DNA from: Baylisascaris procyonis
Taxonomy: Eukaryota; Nematoda; Chromadorea; Rhabditida; Ascarididae
Direction: 5' to 3'
Length of the DNA stretch: 64,000 nt
Assembly: GCA_037389465.1 (NCBI GenBank)
Contig: JAZARR010000270.1
Coordinates: 146,501 to 210,500, forward strand
Within the stretch, counting starts at the first letter, position 1, and every line of letters starts with the position of its first letter. The position numbers and the translations under genes are program-made. The notes below the pieces were generated by a model. It did not search any database. It saw nothing but the letters and a program-made list of their open reading frames with translations, and was not told where the DNA came from. Shown here one piece after another: positions 19,612 to 34,860 of this stretch.

Positions 19612-22600
19612 TTAAAAGCCCACAAAAAAGAATTTTAAATATAAAAAAGTCGACAAAAGCAATCTTAAATATAAAAATGTCGACAAAAGCAATTTCAAAT
19701 AAAAAAAAAAGTCGAGAAAGGCAATTCTAAATACAGAAAAGTCGACAAAAACAATTTTAAATACAAAAAAGTCCACAAAAACAATTTTAAATATAAAAAA
19801 GTCCACAAAACAATTTTAAATATAAAAAAGTCCGCAAAAACAATTTTAAATATAAAAAACTCCACAATGACAATTTTAAATATAAAAAACTCCACAAAAA
19901 CAATTCTAAATTTAAAAAGTCAACAAAAACAACTTTGAATATAAAAAAGTCCACAAAAACAATTTTAAATATAAAAAAGTCCACAAAACAATTTTGAATG
20001 TAAAAAACTCCACAAAAACAATTCTAAGTATAAAAAAGTCGATAAAAACAACTTTGAATATAAAAAGGTCCACAAAAACAATTTTAAATGTAAAAAAGTC
20101 CACAAAAACAACTTTAAATATAAAAAAGTCCACAAAAAAAGTTTTAAACATAAAAAACTCCACAAAAACAATTTTAAGTATAAAAAAGTCCACAAAAGCA
20201 ATCTTAAACATAAAAAAGTCAAAAAAAAACAATTTGAAATATAAAAAAGTCGACAAAAACAATTTTAAATAGAAAAAAGTCGACAAAAAGAATTTTAAAT
20301 ATAAGAAAGTCGACAAAAACAATTTTAAATACAAAAAATTCCACAAAAACAATTTTTAATATCAAAGGTCCACAAAAACAATTTTAAACATAAAAAACTC
20401 AACAAAAGAATTTGAAATATAAAAAAGTCCATAAAAACGATTTTAAATACAAAAAAGTCGAGAAAAGCAATCCTAAATATAGAATCTAAAAACTCAACAA
20501 AAACAATTTGGAATATAAAAAAGTCCATAAAAACGATTTTAAATACAAAAAAGTCGAGAAAAGCAATCCTAAATATAGAAAAGTCCACAAAAACAATTTT
20601 AAATATAAAAAGTCGACAAAAACAATTTTAAACACAAAAAAGTCCACAAAAACGATTTAAATATAAAAGAGTCGACAAAAACAACTTTAAATATAAAAAA
20701 ATACACAAAAACAATTTTAAACATAAAAAAGTCCACAAACGATTTTAAATATAAAAAAGTCCACAAAAACAATTTTAAAGATTAAAAAGTCCACAAAAAC
20801 AATTGTAAATATGAAAAAGTCCACAAAAACAATTTTAAATATAAAAAAGTTGACAAAAACAACTTTATATATAAAAAAGTCCACAAAAACAGTTTTAAAC
20901 ATAAAAAAGTCCACAAAAAAGAATATTAAATATAAAAAAGTCGACAAAAGCAGATTTAAATATAAAAAAGTCGACAAAAAGTATTTTAAATAAAAAAAAG
21001 TCGAGCAAGGCAATTCTAAATATAGAAAAGTCGACAAAAACAATTGTAAACATAAAAAAGTAAACAAAAGATATCTTAAACATAAAAAAGTCCACAAAAA
21101 CAATTTTAAATATAAAAAAGTCGATAACAACAATTTTAAATATAAAAAGTCGACAAAAGCAATCTTAAACATAAAAAAGTCCACAAAAACAAATTTGAAT
21201 ATAAAAAAGTCCACAAAAACAATTTTAAATATAAGAAAGTCCACAAAAACAATTTAGAATATAAAAAAGTCCACAAAAACAATTTCAAATATAAAAAAAT
21301 ACACAAAAACAATTTTAAAGGTAAAAAAGTCGACAAAAACGATTGTCAATATGAAAAAGTCCACAAAAATAATTTTAAATATAAAAAAGTCGACAGAAAC
21401 AATTTAAAATATAAGAAAGTCGGGAAAAAGAATTTTAAGTATAGAAAAGTCGACAAAAACAATTTTAAATATAAAACAATCCACAAAAACAATTTTAAAT
21501 ATGAAAAACTCCACAAAAACAATTCTGAATATAAAAAAGTCGACAAAAACAATTTTAAATATAAAAAAGTCGACAAAAACAATTTTAAATATAAAAAAGT
21601 CCACAAAAACAATTTTAAATAAAAAAAGTCGAGAAAGGCGATTCTAAATATGGAAAAGTCCACAAAAACAATTGTAAAGATGAAAAAGTCCACAAAAACA
21701 ATTTTAAATATAAGAAAGTCCACAATAACAATTTTGAATGTAAAAAACTCCACAAAAACAATTCTAAATATAAAAAGGTCGACGAAAACAACTTTTAGTA
21801 TAAAATAGTACACAAAAACAATTTAAGCATGAAAAAGTCCACAAAAACAGTTGTAAATATGAAAAAGTCCACAAAAACAATTATAAATATGACAACGTCG
21901 ACAGAAACAACTTTAAATATAAAAAAGTCCACAAAAACAAACTTGAATATAAAAAAGTCCACAAAAACAATTTTAAATATAAGAAAGTCCACAAAAACAA
22001 TTTTGAATATAAAAAAGTCCACAAAAACAATTTTAACTATAAAAAAGTCGACAAAAACAATTTTAAATATAAAAAGTCGACAAAAGCAATCTTAAACATA
22101 AAAAAGTCCACAAAAACAAATTTGAATATAAAAAAGTCCACAAAAACAATTTTAAATATAAGAAAGTTCACAAAAACAATTTAGAATATAAAAAAGTCCA
22201 CAAAAACAATTTTAAATATAAAAAAATACACAAAAACAATTTTAAAGGTAAAAAAGTCCACAAAAACAATTTTGAATATAAAAAAGTCCACAAAAACAAT
22301 TCTAAATATAAAAAGGTCGACGAAAACAACTTTGAATATAAAAAAGTACACAAAAACAATTTAAGCATGAAAAAGTCCACAAAAACAGTTGTAAATATGA
22401 AAAAGTCCACAAAAGCAATTATAAATATAAAAAAGTCGACAGAAACAAATTTGAATTTAAAAAAGTATACAAAAACAAATTTGAATATAGAAAAGTCCAC
22501 AAAAACAATTTTAAATATAAAAAGGTCGACAAAAACAATTGTAAATATAAAAAAGTCCACAAAAACAATTTGGAACATAAAAAGTCCACAAAAACAATTT

Positions 22601-25600
22601 TAAATATAAAAAAGTGGACAAAAGCAATTTTCAATATAAGAAAGTCGATAAAAACAATTTTAAATGTAAAAAAGTCCACAACAACAATTTTAAATAAAAA
22701 AAGTCGAGAAAGGCGATTTTAAACATAAAAAAGTCGAGAAAAGCAATCCTAAATATAGAAAAGTCCACAAAAACAATTTTAAATATAAAAAAGTTGACAA
22801 AAACAAGGTTATATATAAAAAAAGTCCACAAAAATAGTTTTAAATAAAAAAAAGTCGAGAAAGGCAATTCTAAATATAGAAAAGTCGACAAAAACAATTT
22901 TAAATATAAAAAAGTCGACAAAAGCAAACTTAAACATAAAAAAGTCCACAAAAACAATTTTCAATATAAAAAAGTCGATAAAAACAATTTTAAATATAAA
23001 AAAGTCCACAAAAACAATTTTAAATAAAAAAGAGTCGAGAAAGGCGATTCTAAATATGGAAAAGTCCCCAAAAACAAGTGTGAATATGAAAAAGTCCACA
23101 AAAACAGTTTTAAATATAAGAAAGTCCACAAAAACAATTTTGAATATAAAAAAGTCCACAAAAACAATTTTAAATATCAAAGGTCCACAAAAACGATTTT
23201 AAACATAAAAAAGTCGAGAAAAGCAATCCTAAATATAGAAAAGTCCACAAAACCAATTTTAAAGATTAAAAGGTCCACAAAAACGATTGTAAATATGAAA
23301 AAGTCCACAAAAACAATTTTAAATATAAAAAAGTTGACAAAAACAAGGTTATATATAAAAAAAGTCCACAAAAATAGTTTTAAATAAAAAAAAGTCGAGA
23401 AAGGCAATTCTAAATATAGAAAAGTCGACAAAAAGAATTTTAAATATAAAACAGTCCACAAAAACAATTTTAAATATAAGGAAGTCCACAAAAACAATTT
23501 TGAATATAAAAAAGTCCGCAAAAACAATTTTAAATATAAAAAAGTCGACAAAAACAATTTTAAATATAAAAATATACACAAAAACAATTTTAAAGGTAAA
23601 AAAGTCCACAAAAACGATTGTAGATATGAAAAAGTCAGCAAAAACAACATCAAATATAAAAAAGCCCACAAAAACAATTTAAAATATAAGAAAGTCGGGA
23701 AAAAGAATTTTAAGTATAAAAAAGTCGACAAACAATTTTAAATAACAAAAGTCGAGAAAGGCAATCCTAATATAGAAAAGTCGCCAAAAACAATTTTAAA
23801 TATGAAAAACTCCACAAAAACAATTCTAAATATAAAAAAGTCGACAAAAACAATTTTAAATAAAAAAAATCGAGAAAGGCGATTCTAAATATGGAAAAGT
23901 CCCCAAAAACAATTGTAGATATGAAAAAGTAAACAAAAACAATTTTAAATATAAGAAAGTCCACAATAACAATTTTGAATGTAAAAAAGTCCACAAAAAC
24001 AATTCTAAATATAAAAAGGTCGACGAAAACAACTTTGAATATAAAAAAGTACACAAAAACAATTTAAGCATGAAAAAGTCCACAAAAACAGTTATAAATA
24101 TGAAAAAGTCCACAAAAACAATTATAAATATAAAAAGGTCGACAAAAACAATTGTAAACATAAAAAAGTCCACAAAAACAATTTCGAACATAAAAAGTCC
24201 ACAAAAACAACTTTACATACAAAAGGTAAACAAAAGCAATCTTAAACATAAAAAAGTCCACAAAAACAATTTTCAATATAAAAAAGTCGATAAAAACAAT
24301 TTTAAATGTAAAAAAGTCCACAAAGATAATTTTAAATAAAAAAAGTCGAGAAAGGCGATTCTAAATATGAAAAAGTCCACAAAAACAGTTTTAAATATAA
24401 GAAAGTCCACAAAAACAATTTTGAATATAAAAAAGTCCACAAAAACAATTTTAAATATAAAAAAGTCCACAAAAACAATTTTAAATATAAAAGACTCAAC
24501 AAAAACAATTTGAAATATAAAACAGTCCATAAAAACGATTTTAAAGACAAAAAAGTCGAGAAAAGCAATCCTAGATATAGAAAAGTGCACAAAAACAATT
24601 TTAAAGATTAAAAAGTCCACAAAAACAATTTTAAATATAAAAAAGTTGACAAAAAGAAGGTGATATATAAAAAAGTCCACAAAAATAGTTTTAAATAAAA
24701 AAAAGTCGAGAAAGGCAATTCCAAATATAAAAAAGTCGACAAAAAAAATTTTGATACAAAAAAGTCCACAAAAACAATTTTAAATATAAAAAGGTCCACA
24801 ATACAATTATAAATATAAAAAAGTCCACAAAAACAATTTTAAACATAAAAAAGTCCACAAAAACCATTTTAAACATAAAAAAAGTCGACAAAAAGAATTT
24901 TAAATATTAAAAAGCACACAAAAACAATTTAAGCATGAAAAAGTCCACAAAAACAGTTGTAAATATCAAAAAGTCCACAAAAACAATTATAAATATAAGA
25001 ATGTCGACAGAAAAAATCTTAAATATAAAAAAGTCCACAAAACAATTTTAAATATAAAAAAGTCGACAAAAATAAGTTTAAATATAAAAAAATACACAAA
25101 AACAATTTTAAATATAAAAAACCCCACAAAAACAATTCTAAATATAAAGACGTCGACAAAAACAATTTAAATATAAAAAAGTCGACAAAGGCAATTCTAA
25201 ATATAGAAAAGTCGACAAAAACAATTTTAAATATAAAAAAGTCCACAAAAAGAATTTTAAATATAGAAAAAGTCGACAAAAACAATTTTAAATATAAAAC
25301 AGTCCACAAAAACAATTTTAAATATAAAAAACTCCACAAAAATAATTCTAAATAGAAAAAAGTCGACAAAAAAATTTTAAATACAAAAAGTCCACAAAAA
25401 CAATTTTAAATATAAAAGGGTCCACAACACAATTTTAAGTATAAAAAAGTCCACAAAAACAATTTTAAATATAAAAAAGTCCAAAAAACAATTTTAAATA
25501 TAAAAGCTCCACAAAAACAATTCTAAATGTAAAAAAGGCGACAAAAACAATTTTATATGTAAAAAAGTCCACAAAAACAATTTTAAATATAAAAAAGTCG

Positions 25601-27500
25601 ACAAAAATAATTTTAAATAAAAAAAAGTCGAGAAAGGGAATTCTATATATGCAAAAGTGCGCAAAAGCAATTTTAAATATGAAAAAGTCCACAAAAACAG
25701 TTTTAAATATAAGAACGTCCACAAAAACAATTTTGAATATAAAAAAAGTCCACAAAAACAATTGTAAATATAAAAAAGTCGAGAAAAGCAATCCTAAATA
25801 TAGAAAAGTCCACAAAAACAATTTTAAACATAAAAAAGTCGACAAAAACAATTGTAAACATAAAAAAGTCCACAAAAACAACTTTGAACATAAAAAGTCC
25901 ACAAAAACAACTTTACATACAAAAAGTCCACAAAAGCAATCTTAAACATAAAAAAGTCCACAAAAACAATTTTAAATATAAAAAGGTCCACAAAAACGAT
26001 TTTAAATAAAAAAGAGTCGAGAAAGGCGATTCTAAATATGGAAAAGTCCCCAAAAACAATTGTGAATATGAAAAAGTCCACAAAAACAAATTTAAATATA
26101 AGAAAGTATACGATAACAATTTTGAATGTAAAAAACTCCACAGAACAATTCTAAATATGAAAAGGTCGACGAAAACAACTTTGGATATTAAAAAGTACAC
26201 AAAAACAATTGTAAATATAAGAAAGTCGACAGAAACAACTTTAAATTTAAAAAAGTATACAAAAACAAATTTGAATATAGAAAAGTCCACAAAAACAATT
26301 TTAAATATAAGAAGGTCGACAAAAACAATTTTGAATACAAAAAGTTCCACAAAAACAATTTTAAATATCAAAGGTCCACAAAAACGATTTTAAACATAAA
26401 AAAGTCGAGAAAAGCAATCCAAAATATAGAAAAATCCACAAAAACAATTTTAAATATAAAAAAGTCCACAAAAACAATTTTAAACATAAAAAACTCAACA
26501 AAAACAATTTGAAATATAAAACAGTCCATAAAAACGATTTCAAATACAAAAAAGCCGAGAAAAGCAATCCAAAATATAGAAAAGTACACAAAAACAATTT
26601 TAAATGTAAAAAAGTCCACAGAAACAATTTGAAATATAGAAAAGTCCACAAAAACAATTTTAAACACAAAAAAGTCCACAAAAACAATTCCAAATATAAA
26701 AAAGTCGACAAAAAAAATTTTAATACAAAAAAGTCCACAAAAACAATTTTAAATATAAAAAGGTCCACAATACAATTATAAATATAAAAAAGTCCACAAA
26801 AACAATTTTAAACATAAAAAAGTCCACAAAAACGATTGTAAATATGAAAAAGTCAACAAAAACAATTTTAAATATAAAAAAGTTGACAAAAAAAGGTTAT
26901 ATATAAAAAAGTCCACAAAAATAGTTTTAAATAAAAAAAAAGTCGACAAAGGCAATTCTAAAGATAGAAAACTCGACAAAGACAATTTTAAATATAAAAC
27001 AGTGCACAAAAACAATTTTAAATATAAAAAACTCCACAAAAACAATTCTAAATATAAAAAAGTCGACAAAAAAAGTTTTAATACAAAAAAGACCACAAAA
27101 ACAATTTTAAATATAAAACAGTGCACAAAAACAATTTTAAATATGAAAAACCCCACAAAAACAATTCTAAATATAAAAAGGTCGACGAAAACAACTTTGA
27201 ATATAAAAAAGTACACAAAAACAATTTAAGCATGAAAAAGTCCACAAAAACAGTTGTAAATATGAAAAAGTCCACAAAAACAATTATAAATATGACAACG
27301 TCGACAGAAACAACTTTAAATATGAAAAAGTCCACAAAAACAATTATGAATATGAGAAAGTCGACTGAAACAAATTTGAATTTAAAAAAGTATACAAAAA
27401 CAAATTTGAATATAGAAAAGTCCAGAAAAACAATTTTAAATATAAAAAGGTCGACAAAAACAATTGTAAACATAAAAAAGTCCACAAAAACAATTTGGAA
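19612..27500 (+). repeat. Array section 1: divergent monomers
   Basis: Neighbouring units differ at several positions. Variants include GTCGAGAAAGGCAATTC, GTTGAC, GTACAC, AAACATAAA, and length changes of 1-10 bp. Long identical blocks are rare apart from the 4.26-kb-offset pair. Degenerate edges like this are usual at the border of satellite arrays. Confidence 0.85.
23480..24140 (+). repeat. Duplicated block, second copy at 27744-28404 (offset 4264)
   Basis: Shared irregular units include AAAGTCAGCAAAAACAACAT, a shortened GTCGACAAACAATTTT, and TCCTAATATAG, in the same order in both copies. The match fades after about 24140. Confidence 0.8.
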
Positions 27501-28768
27501 CATAAAAAGTCCACAAAAACAATTTTAAATATAAAAAAGTGGACAAAAGCAATTTTCAATATAAAAAAGGCGATAAAAACAGTTTTAAATGTAAAAAAGT
27601 CCACAACAACAATTTTAAATAAAAAAAGTCGAGAAAGGCGATTCTAAATATGAAAAAGTCCACAAAAACAGTCTTAAATATAAGAAAGTCCACAAAAACA
27701 AACTTGAATATAAAAAAGTCCACAAAAACAATTTTAAATATAAGAAAGTCCACAAAAACAATTTTGAATATAAAAAAGTCCGCAAAAACAATTTTAAATA
27801 TAAAAAAGTCGACAAAAACAATTTTAAATATAAAAATATACACAAAAACAATTTTAAAGGTAAAAAAGTCCACAAAAACGATTGTAGATATGAAAAAGTC
27901 AGCAAAAACAACATCAAATATAAAAAAGCCCACAAAAACAATTTAAAATATAAGAAAGTCGGGAAAAAGAATTTTAAGTATAAAAAAGTCGACAAACAAT
28001 TTTAAATAACAAAAGTCGAGAAAGGCAATCCTAATATAGAAAAGTCGCCAAAAACAATTTTAAATATGAAAAACTCCACAAAAACAATTCTAAATATAAA
28101 AAAGTCGACAAAAACAATTTTAAATAAAAAAAATCGAGAAAGGCGATTCTAAATATGGAAAAGTCCCCAAAAACAATTGTAGATATGAAAAAGTAAACAA
28201 AAACAATTTTAAATATAAGAAAGTCCACAATAACAATTTTGAATGTAAAAAACTCCACAAAAACAATTCTAAATATAAAAAGGTCGACGAAAACAACTTT
28301 GAATATAAAAAAGTACACAAAAACAATTTAAGCATGAAAAAGTCCACAAAAACAGTTGTAAATATGAAAAAGTCCACAAAAACAATTATAAATATAAGAA
28401 TGTCGACAGAAAAAATCTTAAATATAAAAAAGTCCACAAAAACAATTTTAAATATAAAAAAGTCGACAAAAATAAGTTTAAATATAAAAAAATACACAAA
28501 AACAATTTTAAATATAAAAAACCCCACAAAAACAATTCTAAATATAAAAGGGTCCACAATACAATTTTAAGTATAAAAAAGTCCACAAAAACAATTTTGA
28601 ATACAAAAAGTCCAAAAAACAATTTTAAATACAAAAGCTCCACAAAAACAATTCTAAATGTAAAAAAGGCGACAAAAACAATTTTATATGTAAAAAAGTC
28701 CACAAAAACAATTTTAGATATAAAAGTCGACAAAAATAATCTTAAATAAAAGAAAGTCGAGAAAGGCA

Positions 28769-29440
28769 ATTCTATATATGCAAAAGTGCACAAAAGCAAT
28801 TGTAAATATGAAAAAGTCCACAAAAACAGTTTTAAATATAAGAACGTCCACAAAAACAATTTTGAATATAAAAAAGTCCACAAAAACAATTTTAAATATA
28901 AAAAAGTCGACAAAAACAACTTTAAGTATAAAAAAGCGGACAAAAACAATTTTAAATATAAAAATGTCGATAAAAACAATTTTAAATAAAAAAAGTCGAG
29001 AAAGGCGATTCTATATATGAAAAAGTCCACAAAAACAGTTTTAAATATAAGAAAGTCCACAAAACCAATTTTGAATATAAAAAAATCCACAAAAACAATT
29101 TTAAATATAAAAAAAATACACAAAAACAATTTTAAATATAAGAAGGTCGACAAAAACAATTTTGAATACAAAAATTCCACAAAAACAATTTTAAATATCA
29201 AAGGTCCACAAAAACGATTTTAAACATAAAAAAGTCGAGAAAAGCAATCCTAAATATAGAAAAGTCCACGAAAATAATTTTAAATATAAAAAAGTCCACA
29301 AAAACAATTTTAAACATAAAAAACTCAACAAAAACAATTTGAAATATAAAACAGTCCATAAAAACGATTTTAAAAACAAAAAAGTCGAGAAAAGCAATCC
29401 TAAATATAGAAAAGTCCACAAAAACAATTTTAAATATAAA
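28769..29440 (+). repeat. Higher-order block, second copy at 31613-32284 (offset 2844)
   Basis: Both copies carry CTATATATGCAAAAGTGCAC, a GCGGAC unit and the AAAATTCCAC unit in the same order. They differ only by scattered substitutions. Confidence 0.8.
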
Positions 29441-29489
29441 AAAGTTGACAAAAACAAGGTTATATATAAAAAAAACCACAAAAATAGTT

Positions 29490-30420
29490 TTAAATAAAAA
29501 AAGTCGAGAAAGGCAATTCTAAATATGCAAAAGTCCACAAAAACAATTGTAAATATGAAAAAGTCCACAAAAACAATTTTAAATATGAGAAAGTCCACAA
29601 AGATAATTTTGAATATAAAAAAGTCCACAAAAACAATTTTAAACATAAAAAAAGTCGACAAAAAGAATTTTAAATACTAAAAAGTACACAAAAACAATTT
29701 TAAATATAAAAAAGTCGACAAAAACAACTTTAAATATAAAAAAAATACACAAAAACAATTTTAAAGGTAAAAAGTCCACAAAAACGATTGTAAATATGAA
29801 AAAGTCCACAAAAACAAAATCACATATAAAAAAGTCCACAAAAACAATTTTAAACATAAAAAAGTCCACAAAAACAATTTTAAGTATAAAAAGTCCACAA
29901 AAACAATTTTAAACACAAAAAGTCCACAAAAACAATTTCAAGTATAAAAAGTTGACAAAAATAATTTTGTATATAAAAAAGTCCACAAAAACAGTTTTAA
30001 ACATTAAAAGGTCCACAAAAAAAGATCTTAAATATAAAAAAGTCCACAAAAGCAATTTTAAATATAAAAAAGTCGACAAAAACAATTTTAAATAAAAAAA
30101 AGTCGAGAAAGGCATTTCTATGTATAGAAAAGTCGACAAAAACAATTTTAAATATAAAACAGTCCAGAAAAACAATTTTAAATATAAAAAACTCCACAAA
30201 AATAATTCTAAATGTAAAAAAGTCGACAAAAACAAATTTATATATAAAAAAGTCCACAAAAACAATTTTAAATATAAAAAAGTCGACAAAAATAATTTTA
30301 AATAAAAAAAAGTCGAGAAAGGCAATTCTATGTATGCGAAAGTGCACAAAAACAATTGTAAATATGAAAAAGTCCACAAAAACAGTTTTAAATATAAGAA
30401 AGTCCACAAAAACAATTGTA
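29490..30420 (+). repeat. Higher-order block in three copies (about 29.49, 30.78 and 32.48 kb)
   Basis: The copies are offset by about 1288 and 1704 bp. Landmarks are CTAAATATGCAAAAGTCC, AAATACTAAAAAGTAC, ACAAAAAAAGATCTTAAA and GGCATTTCTATGTATAG, in the same order each time. Confidence 0.82.
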
Positions 30421-33400
30421 AGTATAAAAAAGTCGAGAAAAGCAATCCTAATATAGAAAAGTCTACAAAACCAATTTTAAATATAAAAAAGTCTACAAAA
30501 ACAATTGTAAACATAAAAAAGTCCACAAAAACAATTTTAAATATAAAAAGGTCCACAAAAACGATTTTAAATATAAAAGAGTCGAGAAAAGCAATCCTAT
30601 ATATAGAAAAGTCCACAAAAACAATTTTAAATATAAAAAAGTCCACAAAAACAATTTTAAAGATTAAAAAGTCCACAAAAACAATTGCAAATATGAAAAA
30701 GTCCACAAAAACAATTTTAAATATAAAAAAGTTGACAAGAAGAATTTTATATATAAAAAAGTCCACAAAAATAGTTTTAAATAAAAAAAGTCGAGAAAGG
30801 CAATTCTAAATATGCAAAAGTCCACAAAAACAATTGTAAATATGAAAAAGTCCACAAAAACAATTTTAAATATGAGAAAGTCCACAAAGATAATTTTGAA
30901 TATAAAAAAGTCCACAAAAACAATTTTAAACATAAAAAAAGTCGACAAAAAGAATTTTAAATACTAAAAAGTACACAAAAACAATTTTAAATATAAAAAA
31001 GTCGACAAAAACAACTTTAAATATAAAAAAAAATACACAAAAACAATTTTAAAGGTAAAAAGTCCACAAAAACGATTGTAAATATGAAAAAGTCCACAAA
31101 AACAAAATCAAATATAAAAAAGTCCACAAAAACAATTTTAAACATAAAAAAGTCCACAAAAACAATTTTAAGTATAAAAAGTCCACAAAAACAATTTTAA
31201 ACACAAAAAGTCCACAAAAACAATTTCAAGTATAAAAAGTTGACAAAAATAATTTTGTATATAAAAAAGTCCACAAAAACAGTTTTAAACATTAAAAGGT
31301 CCACAAAAAAAGATCTTAAATATAAAAAAGTCCACAAAAGCAATTTTAAATATAAAAAAGTCGACAAAAACAATTTTAAATAAAAAAAAGTCGAGAAAGG
31401 CATTTCTATGTATAGAAAAGTCGACAAAAACAATTTTAAATATAAAACAGTCCAGAAAAACAATTTTAAATATAAAAAACTCCACAAAAATAATTCTAAA
31501 TGTAAAAAAGTCGACAAAAACAAATTTATATATAAAAAAGTCCACAAAAACAATTTTAAATATAAAAAAGTCGACAAAAATAATTTTAAATAAAAAAAAG
31601 TCGAGAAAGGCAATTCTATATATGCAAAAGTGCACAAAAACAATTGTAAATATGAAAAAGTCCACAAAAACAGTTTTAAATATAAGAAAGTCCACAAAAA
31701 CAATTTTGAATATAAAAAAGTCCACAAAAACAATTTTAAATATAAAAAAGTCGACAAAAACAACTTTAAGTATAAAAAAGCGGACAAAAACAATTTTAAA
31801 TATAAAAATGTCGATAAAAACAATTTTAAATAAAAAAAGTCGAGAAAGGCGATTCTATATATGAAAAAGTCCACAAAAACAGTTTTAAATATAAGAATGT
31901 CCACAAAAACAATTTTGAATATAAAAAAATCCACAAAAACAATTTTAAATATAAAAAAAATACACAAAAACAATTTTAAATATAAGAAGGTCGACAAAAA
32001 CAATTTTGAATACAAAAATTCCACAAAAACAATTTTAAATATCAAACGTCCACAAAAACGATTTTAAACATAAAAAAGTCGAGAAAAGCAATCCTAAATA
32101 TAGAAAAGTCCACGAAAATAATTTTAAATATAAAAAAGTCCACAAAAACAATTTTAAACATAAAAAACTCAACAAAAACAATTTGAAATATAAAACAGTC
32201 CATAAAAACGATTTTAAAAACAAAAAAGTCGAGAAAAGCAATCCTAAATATAGAAAAGTCCACAAAAACAATTTTAAATATAAAAAAGTCCACAGAAACA
32301 ATTTGAAATATAGAAAAGTCCGCAAAAACAATTTTAAACACAAAAAAGTCCACAAAAACGATTTAAATATAAACAAGTCGACAAAAGCAATTTCAAATAT
32401 GAAAAAGTCCACAAAAACAATTTTAAATATAAAAAAGTTGACAAAAACAAGGTTATATATAAAAAAACCACAAAAATAGTTTTAAATAAAAAAAGTCGAG
32501 AAAGGCAATTCTAAATATGCAAAAGTCCACAAAAACAATTGTAAATATGAAAAAGTCCACAAAAACAATTTTAAATATGAGAAAGTCCACAAAGATAATT
32601 TTGAATATAAAAAAGTCCACAAAAACAATTTTAAACATAAAAAAAGTCGACAAAAAGAATTTTAAATACTAAAAAGTACACAAAAACAATTTTAAATATA
32701 AAAAGGTCGACAAAAACAACTTTAAATATAAAAAAAATACACAAAAACAATTTTAAAGGTAAAAAGTCCACAAAAACGATTGTAAATATGAAAAAGTCCA
32801 CAAAAACAAAATCAAATATAAAAAAGTCCACAAAAACAATTTTAAACATAAAAAAGTCCACAAAAACAATTTTAAGTATAAAAAGTCCACAAAAACAATT
32901 TTAAACACAAAAAGTCCACAAAAACAATTTCAAGTATAAAAAGTTGACAAAAATAATTTTGTATATAAAAAAGTCCACAAAAACAGTTTTAAACATTAAA
33001 AGGTCCACAAAAAAAGATCTTAAATATAAAAAAGTCCACAAAAGCAATTTTAAATATAAAAAAGTCGACAAAAACAATTTTAAATAAAAAAAAGTCGAGA
33101 AAGGCATTTCTATGTATAGAAAAGTCGACAAAAACAATTTTAAATATAAAACAGTCCAGAAAAACAATTTTAAATATAAAAAACTCCACAAAAATAATTC
33201 TAAATGTAAAAAAGTCGACAAAAACAAATTTATATATAAAAAAGTCCACAAAAACAATTTTAAATATAAAAAAGTCGACAAAAATAATTTTAAATAAAAA
33301 AAAAGTCGAGAAAGGCAATTCTATATATGCAAAAGTGCACAAAAACAATTGTAAATATGAAAAAGTCCACAAAAACAGTTTTAAATATAAGAAAGTCCAC

Positions 33401-34040
33401 AAAAACAATTGTAAGTATAAAAAAGTCGAGAAAAGCAATCCTAAATATAGAAAAGTCTACAAAACCAATTTTAAATATAAAAAAGTCTACAAAAACAATT
33501 GTAAACATAAAAAAGTCCACAAAAACAATTTTAAATATAAAAAGGTCCACAAAAACGATTTTAAATATAAAAGAGTCGAGAAAAGCAATCCTAAATATAG
33601 AAAAGTCCACAAAAACAATTTTAAATATAAAAAAGTCCACAAAAACAATTTTAAAGATTAAAAAGTCCACAAAAACAATTGCAAATATGAAAAAGTCCAC
33701 AAAAACAATTTTAAATATAAAAAAGTTGACAAAAAGAATTTTATATATAAAAAAGTCCACAAAAGCAGTTTTAAACATAAAAAGGTCCACAAAAAAGAAT
33801 TTTAAATATAAAAAAGTCGACAAAAAAAACTTTAAATACAAAAAAGTCCACAAAAACAATTTTAAATATAAAAAGGTCCACAATACAATTTTAAATATAA
33901 AAAAGTCCACAAAAACAATTTTAAATATAGAAAAGTCCACAAAAACAATTTTGAATACAAAAAACTCCACAAAAACAATTCTAAACGTAAAAAAGTCGAC
34001 AAAAATAATTTTATATATAAAAGAGTCCACAAAAACAATT

Positions 34041-34860
34041 TTAAACATAAAAAGTTAACAAAAACAATTTAAAATGTAAAAAGGTCGACAAAAAGAATTT
34101 TAAATATAAAAAAGTCGACAAAAACAATTTTAAATAAAAAATAGTCGAGAAAGGCAATTCTAAATATAGGAAAGTCGACAAAACAATTTTAAATATAAAA
34201 CAGTCCACAAAAAACAATTTTAAACATAAAAAACTCCACAAAAACAATTCTAAATATAAAAAAGTCGACAAAAACAATTTTAAATATAAAAAAGCCGACA
34301 AAAAGAATCTTAAGCATAAAAAGTCCACAAAAACAGTTTTAAATATAAGAAAGTCCACGAAAACAATTTTGAATATAAAAAAGTCCACAAAAACAATTTT
34401 AAATATAAAAATGTCGAGAAAAGCAATCCTAAATATGGAAAAGTCGACAAAAACAATTTTAAATAAAAAAAAGTCGAGAAAGGCAATTCTATGTATTCAA
34501 AAGTGCACAAAAACAACTGTAAATATGAAAAAGTCCACAAAAACAGTTTTAAATATAAGAAAGTCCACAAAAACAGTTTTAAATAAAAAAAAGTCGAGAA
34601 AGGCATTTGTAAGTATAGAAAAGTCGACAAAAACAATTTTAAATATAAAAAAGTCCACAAAAACAATTTTAAATATAAGAAACTCCACAAAAACAATTGT
34701 AAATATAAAAAAGTCGACAAAAAAAATTTTAAATACAAAAAAGTCCACAAAAACAATTTTAAATATAAAAAGTTGACAAAAATAATTTTATATATAAAAA
34801 AGTCCACAAAAACATTTTAAACATAAAAAGGTCCACAAAAAAGATATAAAAAGTTGACAA
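34041..34860 (+). repeat. Higher-order block, tandem copy at 35168-35990 (offset 1127)
   Basis: Nearly identical by eye, including CTATGTATTCAAAAGTGCAC, GGCATTTGTAAGTATAG and the truncated unit AAGATATAAAAAGT. Related, more consensus-like versions occur at about 46.36-47.2 and 47.76-48.6 kb. Confidence 0.85.
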